From Xiphias gladius (taxonomy: Eukaryota > Chordata > Actinopteri > Istiophoriformes > Xiphiidae): a stretch of 64,000 nucleotides of DNA. The DNA lies in contig NC_053416.1 of NCBI RefSeq assembly GCF_016859285.1, positions 311,001 to 375,000 on the forward strand. The letters run 5' to 3'. The notes beneath the pieces are model-generated. The model was not told the origin of the DNA. It did no database searches and worked only from the letters and a program-made list of their open reading frames with translations. Of this stretch, positions 57,588-64,000 are shown piece after piece (position 1 is the first letter of the stretch; each line of letters opens with the position of its first letter). The position numbers and the translations under genes were made by a program.

Positions 57588-60500
57588 TCAGGACTGGGAC
57601 GCTGGATCCTGGACTGGTTCCGCTGGGTCCTGGACTGGTTCCGCTGGGTCCTGGACTGGTTCCGCTGGGTCCTGGACTGGTTCCGCAGGTTTCTGAAATG
57701 GTTCTAGGAGTTCTGGGCTCAGCTTTCGGGTCTCAGCGATGAGTCGTTTGACGCCGACCATCCATTGGCTGACCTCGGTCACATGATCGACCATCAGTGA
57801 GCGATGGACCTCATCAGCTGCGTCCCACTGACCTGATTGCAACTCTGAGAGAGGGACATGTAAGTGTTCAGACAGGTGTGTACTGAGACAGGTGGACAGA
57901 AAGACAGACGGAGACACAGACAGGTGTATGATGAGACAGGTTACCTTGAGCCAGGGTGTCCATGCGTCTCCTGACAGGTAGGCTTAGTCTACCTGACCTC
58001 CAGCCGTCCTCCAGGAGGCGGAGTCTCTTTGCCACATCATTACACACTTGAGCCTGCAGACAGGTCAAAGGTCACACAGTCAGTGAGAGTCTGACCCCTG
58101 GACGTCCGGTTAGAGCTCAGAGTCAGACTGTCCTAGATCACCTGTCCTAATCACCAGATTTTTGACTGCCACCTTATGCTTGAACTGGGCTAAGGAGACG
58201 GATTTTCTTCTTCAGACGGCGGATGTTGCCCGTCAGTCGTGAGCAGGACAGATTACAGTCGCAGAGCCACGTTGTTGTTGAAACGTTTGAAAACAGGCTG
58301 ATCCTAGCAGGCGGACTAGCCACTAAGCAACCAGGCCGCTCTACTCTCAATAAAGCCAATAAACCTCTTCAGAAGTAGTGTAACTTAACCAAACTGCAGC
58401 AGCCAGTCAATCCAAAGTCCACAGGCAGCAGGAATCAGAAGGAGTATCCACAGGATAACAGGTCGGGAGACTACTGTCCCACTCTGGTAAGTGAGCCAGA
58501 GAGCAGAGAGTGATATTTCCCCCATTTTGCTCAATTAATAAAAGAATAAACATTTTTCTTTTGACTCATAAATTAACAAATCTATTTTTTGAGGAATTAT
58601 TCTGGATATGTTCTGGTTAAGCAGATGATATTGATCAGCTGTAGATTAGAAAATGTGTCCTGTACTGAACTTGTACAGTCCAAATACAGTCCAGTACCAT
58701 TAGAAAAACTATATTGCATCAGTTTTTGCTGACACGAGCCAACCGTTACTGTCAACGCTGTCACTGGTTTCACAGTAAAGGCCTACCACTGACATCACAT
58801 TAAAATGCTTTTATTGTGAAACAGGAAATGCTGAGCATCAGCAGTTGCTCAACACATCAACCAGACAATTGCACTTAATGTGTTTTGCTATATAAAGTCA
58901 TTGTTGGGGCTGATACTGATTCTGCAGATGGGGCTGGTGCATCCAAGTTTCAAGCCTTGAGAGTTTAATGTCTGTAAAACTTTCCCAGAGCCCAGAAGAG
59001 CTTCAAGCATCTTCTAAACCCAGTTAAACCAAATTAAAGATTTCCCTTATTCTTTAAAAAAACAAAAAAAAAAATACACAGAAGCAACTGTGGATCGGAA
59101 CAAAGCTTCTGTTTTAACTTTCAATGTTTTTATCTTTCAGCGACTTCAGTAATCCGCGGGTGTGGAGAATCTTTTTACAGAATCCAGACCAGACTTGCTG
59201 TTTGGGTCTGAAGGATTTAAACTCACTTTAACAGTCTGTGTGCAGGCAGCCAGCGCTCGGTTCAACACCAACACTACGGCCTCCACATCAGGCTCACTCT
59301 CTGATTGGCTGCTGTCAGCCTCTCTCTGACTTCTCATCGGTCCTGTAGGAGGCGGGGGTGTGGCCATGCAGCCAGGTGGAGGAGGAGCTGGGATGAGTCA
59401 GAGACACGTAAGAATTCAAAAACATAGAAAATATATTAGGTTCTGCTGCCAATCGGGACGACAGCAGCGCTCATCTCTTTCTAGTAAAAACCTTCTGTTT
59501 CTCACCTGGGTGTGGAGGGGGCGGGGCTACACGACACGGGGGTGGGGCCAGAGGGTTGGAGGAGGGAGGGATAGGGGGCGGAGCTCCTGCACCTGGGGAC
59601 CATCAGAGAAGATGTTTGAGGCATCAATTGTGGTGTTAGACTTTTATTGAAAGAAAAGCTTTATTTCTTCATTGCTGCACATTTGTACTTGGGTCCGAGT
59701 TTAGTTTGATCTCAACAGTGCGACTCCGGAAACTGATGTGGTTCTGGTGGTTCTGAGACGTCTTTTTTATAGGTCTGATCAAAAACAGACCAGTGGAAAA
59801 ACTACCAGAACCTGACATTCATGAATTCCTTTTTAAAAACAGAGAGACCCGTGCACAGTTGGACCTGATCCGAAGAGACCCGACCCACCTGAAGCAGCGT
59901 GACGATCTATCAGTTAACAAGCAGCAGAGATATAACAAGAATGTCCTCAGAATGAAGGGCGCAGGATTGCTTTCAGGAGTGTGAGGGACACACTGGAGTC
60001 AGATATAAGTATATACAAGTAACATAAATGTTACTTTTCAGTTACTGTATATAAATTTACATCATCTTGCAAATAAATGAAGATGAAATTGGTTTTCGTG
60101 CTTTTCATAATAAGGTTAGAATACCAAAACAAGCCACATAAACTACTGCATTACAATAGACTAACCCGATATTCACCTGTTATTTCCGTCATGATGGAGA
60201 CAGGTGTGTTCTCTTACCTGAAACAGGTGGCGCTGCTCTCTTGCTCAGGGAGTTCCTCTGTTGTCCGCGGGCCATCTGAAGGCCGTACGAGAACTGAGGG
60301 GGGTCGTTCCAACCCCGCTCCTGGTTACCTTGGCAACACAGAGACAGGTGTTTAGGTTAGTTAAAGGGTTAGTTCAACGTTCTGAGAAACAGTCTTATTC
60401 TCTTTTCTTGATGACAGTGAGATGCTAAGATGAATATAAATTAGTCTAATGATTATTCTCATAATTGATTAATCTTGGAATTTTTTTTTGGATGACATGA

Positions 60501-63226
60501 TCAACCATAAAAAAAGATGGTGAACCCCTCTTCAACACCTCTTCCCAGAGCCTGAGGCGATGTCTTCAAATGTCTTGTTGAGACAAGGTAAGAATGTATG
60601 ACTGCAATGTACTTTGTTGTCATCAATAAACTTGACTTGGGCAACAGCGATGCACACAGCTGCAATCCACTTCAATACAACATGTAGCCAACAAAAAAGT
60701 ACAGTGGCTCACCAAGACACAATCATAAAACAGAGACAACAAAATAAAACTGATATGTAAATATGTTGTACCTTCCCCGTGAGATAAAATATACAGATAA
60801 ATACATACACATTTTAAAGATGAGGATTCAAACCATAATTCATACAACTAGACTGCATCAGCGAGGTCTGATAATAGGACCCTCGAACCAGAAACACCAG
60901 TTCTGCTGTATTACACTTATTTTTGTCGGGGATCCCCCAGACCCATATTGTGGAGGGACAGCTGCTCTACATCAGGACTGAGCTGGTAGTTTGTTGACCA
61001 GTGTCACAGAAGTTATCGTGGTTGTTCTTACGTCTGCTGGCTCTGTGCCGTCTTGCTGAAGGTAATGATTCATATTCTGGATGTAGGATGTTTGAGGGTC
61101 CAGTTCTCTCTGATGGTGTGAGAAGACGTGTGTCCTCTCACTTTCACTGCTGTTTTCCCCATGTTGCCTATTCTAGATTTTAACTAGACGGTGAGGAGCC
61201 GTTCCATGACGCCGTACAACGTCTAATGATGCTTTCCAGCACAGTACTGTAGAACCTGTACGTGATCTGGGTTCCCACACCAACAGTCTGAGCCAGCCTA
61301 GCAGACAGACTCTCAACGTAGACGCTCCATTTTAATTTACTGTCCACGTTTTGCTCCATCAACAAAAGCCAAAGATCTTCAGTTCACTGTGATATGTGAT
61401 AAAGAAAAGCACCAAATCGATTTGTTTGAGAAGCTGGAATCAGAGAATTTTTGGATTTTTTTTTTCACTGCTTTTGCTTGAAAATTGACTGACACAAATA
61501 ATCAGTTAACAACGTATATGCCAATTATTTTCCTGTCAATCAATTGACCACTTAATCGACTAATAGTTTCAGCTCCAATATGAATCTGATTTGATTTCTG
61601 GATTCAAAGTCCCCGAATCGGGTGCCACGCTAGAATGGCTCCATCATCTGTCATTTAAACGTGGAGTGAGTCCAACCAAACTCTATAGACTTTTTGGCTG
61701 CTTTTCAGTCCCGACAACATGATTCAATATATTTAGAGATCGTTAGGTTCTGCCACTAAACGCTGCATTCAGATGATTAAAGGGGTCATATGTAGGCTTT
61801 AGCAACAGCTGTTTACTGACCAGTCCGGGGGAAACGTTGTGAGTTCAGCATCAAACTTCATTCCTTTACTCACCAACAGATGAGACCAGCGGTGGAGACC
61901 AGCGGTGACAAGAACCGCCAGTGTCCACTGTGGTTTTGCTTCTATTTCCGTCACTTCTTCCGTTCTACCGAAGTTAGCATGCTAACCGATAGCTAACCGA
62001 TAGCGACTCACTGTAGCGTCCGGTCTGGCCTGAGGAGTAGCTCTGCTCTTAAACCCAACGATGGCTGAAGCTCTCGGGGAGCGAGCATCACCACCGCCCG
62101 CTCCCGGCAAGAAACCACGTTCAGCGGCAGAGAAAACTTACACACGGCCCCTTTAAACAACGCACTTTAGCGAAATGTTACGATGTAGAGTTAAAGCTAA
62201 TTTACACAACCACGCAACTGCTATGATGCTACTACTCGTTGAATAAATCGGGATTAAGAAAACAGGACAACCACTAATAAACCTTGCTTTTTACATTAAT
62301 AACTACTGTTGGGCGCATTATTTGTATGGTGAATAGAAAACAACACTAAATTAAATGCTTTACGTTATTCTTAAAAAGTGTGTAATTCTTTTCTAGACCT
62401 TTAAAGGAGCATTAACTTCCCGGATTTTTGAATGCAGTTCGTCGAACCGTTTTGTCAATACGGCCTAAATCACAATCCCGGGATCCAAGCAGTCGAACTA
62501 TCGTGCTAGCCGTTAGCCTCACAGTACAGAAACTCAGCAAAGTAGTGCACTAACATCACCTGTCAATATCTGGGTCAAAGAACAGGGTGTAAGTACGGCA
62601 TCATCTGTCATTTAAATGGCAAGCGAGTCCAACCAAACTCCCTTGGATTTTTGGCTGCCTTTTCATTCAGGTCAACATGACTTGACACATTTATGAATCG
62701 ACGGGTTCTGCCAGTAAATGCTGCATTTAGATCACAAACACACCAAATCTGCTGGTGTAACGTCGGAATTCACTGACACCGACACATAACATTCAAGTAA
62801 CTGCTCTAATGCTATTGATTTATTAGTTGAGAACAACTCGGTAACCTGTAACAAACCCTCTATTGCTATAGGAATCATCACTTTTCGGTAAATCATCCAT
62901 AGCCCGAACTAAAAGCAACGCACGATTAATTCGTAAATGCCTTAATTTATATTTACAAAGCATTTACTTCTGGACTAGAGGCTTGAGTAAACATTAATTT
63001 GCCAAATTCCTGAATGCAGTTCGTCACTCCCTTTTGCCAATCCTAGGTAACTCTCAATCCAGGATCTACCTTGTCGAAGTTTCGTGCTAGCCGTTAGCCT
63101 TAGCTGTCAGAAACTCATTCAAGACTTCATTAGCATCATCAGCTTTTCCCATTAACTTCAGTAATCGTCGTCAGGAGCTGGTCAGTGAAGGTAGGTCTCA
63201 CCTGGTTTAATGTACATGTCCTCCAT
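57588..63226 (-). CDS. sra1: Steroid receptor RNA activator 1 protein
   Basis: Complete: complement(join(57588..57844, 57945..58053, 59227..59387, 59506..59592, 60218..60328, 63202..63226)), 750 nt, 249 codons plus TGA, slightly longer than the human protein. It starts [20 protein letters not shown], the conserved N-terminus. A Pro-rich middle follows (exons 3-4), then the helical C-terminal SRA1 domain (about residues 120-215) with [17 protein letters not shown] and [20 protein letters not shown] then [10 protein letters not shown]. By family knowledge the locus makes both a coactivator RNA and this protein, which acts in nuclear-receptor transcription; the C-terminal fold resembles Sec31/PRP18-like helical bundles. 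The last about 30 residues are a repeat AEPVQDP x4 not in the mammalian protein as I recall it. Intron 1 (2.87 kb) holds a LINE, a tandem duplication and a miniature transposon. Confidence 0.96.
57608..57690 (-). repeat. In-frame 21-bp coding minisatellite at the sra1 C-terminus
   Basis: Four near-identical 21-bp units (plus strand CTGGACTGGTTCCGCTGGGT + C) encode Ala-Glu-Pro-Val-Gln-Asp-Pro repeats just before the stop. The first and last units differ at their outer edges. Confidence 0.95.
60590..61370 (-). mobile_element. LINE 3' fragment in sra1 intron 1
   Basis: The minus strand reads [20 protein letters not shown], then a frame with [20 protein letters not shown], characteristic of the region after the RT domain of teleost LINEs. 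It is followed by an about 600-bp 3' UTR ending near AAGTCAAGTTTATTGATGAC. Stops and frame breaks show it is inactive. Confidence 0.7.
61470..61580. mobile_element. hAT-like short element fragment
   Basis: AATTGACTGACACAAATAAT, CAATTATTTTCCTGTCAATC and GACTAATAGTTTCAGCTCC match the end of the family listed at 9250 and 18640. Confidence 0.6.
61620..63160. repeat. Old tandem duplication (~560 bp) in sra1 intron 1
   Basis: Copy 1 (about 61640-62575, interrupted) and copy 2 (about 62595-63160) share CATCATCTGTCATTTAAA, AGTCCAACCAAACTC, TTTTTGGCTGC, AATGCAGTTCGTC and CGTGCTAGCCGTTAGCCT in the same order. The copies are clearly diverged. Copy 1 contains a 380-bp insert at 61777-62156 that copy 2 lacks. 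Confidence 0.85.
61777..62156. mobile_element. TTAA-flanked miniature inverted-repeat transposon, copy B
   Basis: The left end is TTAAAGGGGTCATATGTAGG. The right end read in reverse is TTAAAGGGGCCGTGTGTAAG, so terminal inverted repeats of about 20 bp begin at TTAA on both sides. TTAA target sites are typical of piggyBac-type elements (family knowledge). The interior has GCTAACCGATA repeats and no transposase. Confidence 0.8.
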
Positions 63227-63500
63227 GTTGGACTCCACCGTGTCAAATAACTAGAGCTTTGTCTTCCCGGTGAGGAAGCTAAGCTAACGGCTAACCTGAA
63301 GAGATAAAACAACCCTATAGATTTTAGGAAACCCTGGGTTTAAATTAATAGTTAATTAAAGAGAGATGAAAAGTTCTTGCGAGAACATTCCGGTGTCATG
63401 TTTACTTTAAGCGAAATTCGTCCGTGTCAAATGAACGACACTAAACTAAATAACTTCCGCTCCCAATCAAAATAAGAGCGGCTGGAGGTCAAAGTATTTC
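63227..63500 (-). promoter_or_regulatory. sra1 promoter region
   Basis: Upstream of the sra1 ATG, the minus strand has an ETS-like ACCGGGAAGAC at about 63265-63275. No TATA box was seen. The start site is unknown. Confidence 0.4.
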
Positions 63501-63659
63501 ACGCTTTTTGTTCTTTATATTATAACTTTCATGTGTGTGGAATTTTATATAGAATATAATGTATATGCTGTATATGTGTCTTTTCTGTCATTTATTTTTC
63601 ATTCTCTGTGGACAGCAGGATGTGACCAGCAGTTCATGTCAGCCTTCAAATTTAGGTCC

Positions 63660-63720
63660 ACTGTAAAAGTTAGTTAACACGAAATATCAACTAGTTAACA
63701 CGAAATATCAGTAACCCTCG
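63660..63720. repeat. Direct repeat of TAGTTAACACGAAATATCA
   Basis: Two adjacent copies of a 19-bp unit containing the palindrome GTTAAC, in the sra1 upstream flank. An (ATA)n run is at about 63879-63898. No gene is visible to the right edge. Confidence 0.85.
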
Positions 63721-64000
63721 CAGCTTAAAAGACAATTATATATATACTCTTTTTATTATATGTATTTTTTTTAGCAGTATCAAGTATAAGTATAAACAAG
63801 TAGGTAAGTAAAAACAGCAACAAAAATAAACGTGTTAGAAGTGTGACAATGTCTAGGTGTTCTTTCATAGTAATAATAATAATAATAATAATAAAAATAT
63901 CCTGAATGTTAGGATGCAGTGATTTTGGTTGTATGTAATCCTCTACCGTTACAATAAACTTTAGGCTTTTACTTTGCAGGAGAACCGGTCTAACTTCCTA

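Overview
The window is vertebrate nuclear DNA, almost certainly from a teleost (ray-finned) fish. It has short exons with canonical GT/AG introns, abundant (CA)n and other microsatellites, Tc1-like transposon remnants, L2-like LINE tails and hAT-like short elements, all typical of teleost genomes. There is no prokaryotic gene organisation: most long open frames are low-complexity repeats or chance frames. I assembled four protein genes exon by exon; reading phase holds across every junction. || Layout. (1) 1-14614, plus strand: the last eight coding exons of chm (Rab escort protein 1); the 5' part lies outside the window. (2) 16482-21360, minus strand: complete rps14 (ribosomal protein uS11, 151 aa) with a 5'-TOP-like first exon in a CpG-rich promoter; chm and rps14 are tail to tail. 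(3) 30034-49648, minus strand: all 17 coding exons of camk2a (CaMKII alpha), 478 codons, the length of the mammalian alpha isoform. About 8.6 kb between the camk2a stop and the rps14 promoter holds no recognisable gene and probably contains the camk2a 3' UTR. (4) 57588-63226, minus strand: complete sra1 (steroid receptor RNA activator protein, 249 aa). From memory, camk2a and rps14 are also close neighbours on human 5q, which supports the alpha paralogue; I could not check synteny. || The genes do not form a pathway. They cover Rab prenylation (chm), translation (rps14), synaptic calcium signalling (camk2a) and an RNA/coactivator protein (sra1). || The most unusual content is non-coding sequence inside and around camk2a and sra1. 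Camk2a intron 15 is filled with degenerate copies of a motif resembling the exon-16 splice acceptor. Intron 9 is nearly all pyrimidine in the transcript. Camk2a exons 2-3 are flanked by two long triplet arrays in opposite orientation, each next to an inverted copy of the same ~40-bp sequence, so the pre-mRNA could fold across these exons. Sra1 intron 1 contains an old ~560-bp tandem duplication, one copy of which was later split by a TTAA-flanked miniature transposon. Sra1 also ends in a near-perfect in-frame 21-bp coding minisatellite. I found no new enzyme system or mobile island; the candidates are structural or regulatory and rest on sequence reading alone.
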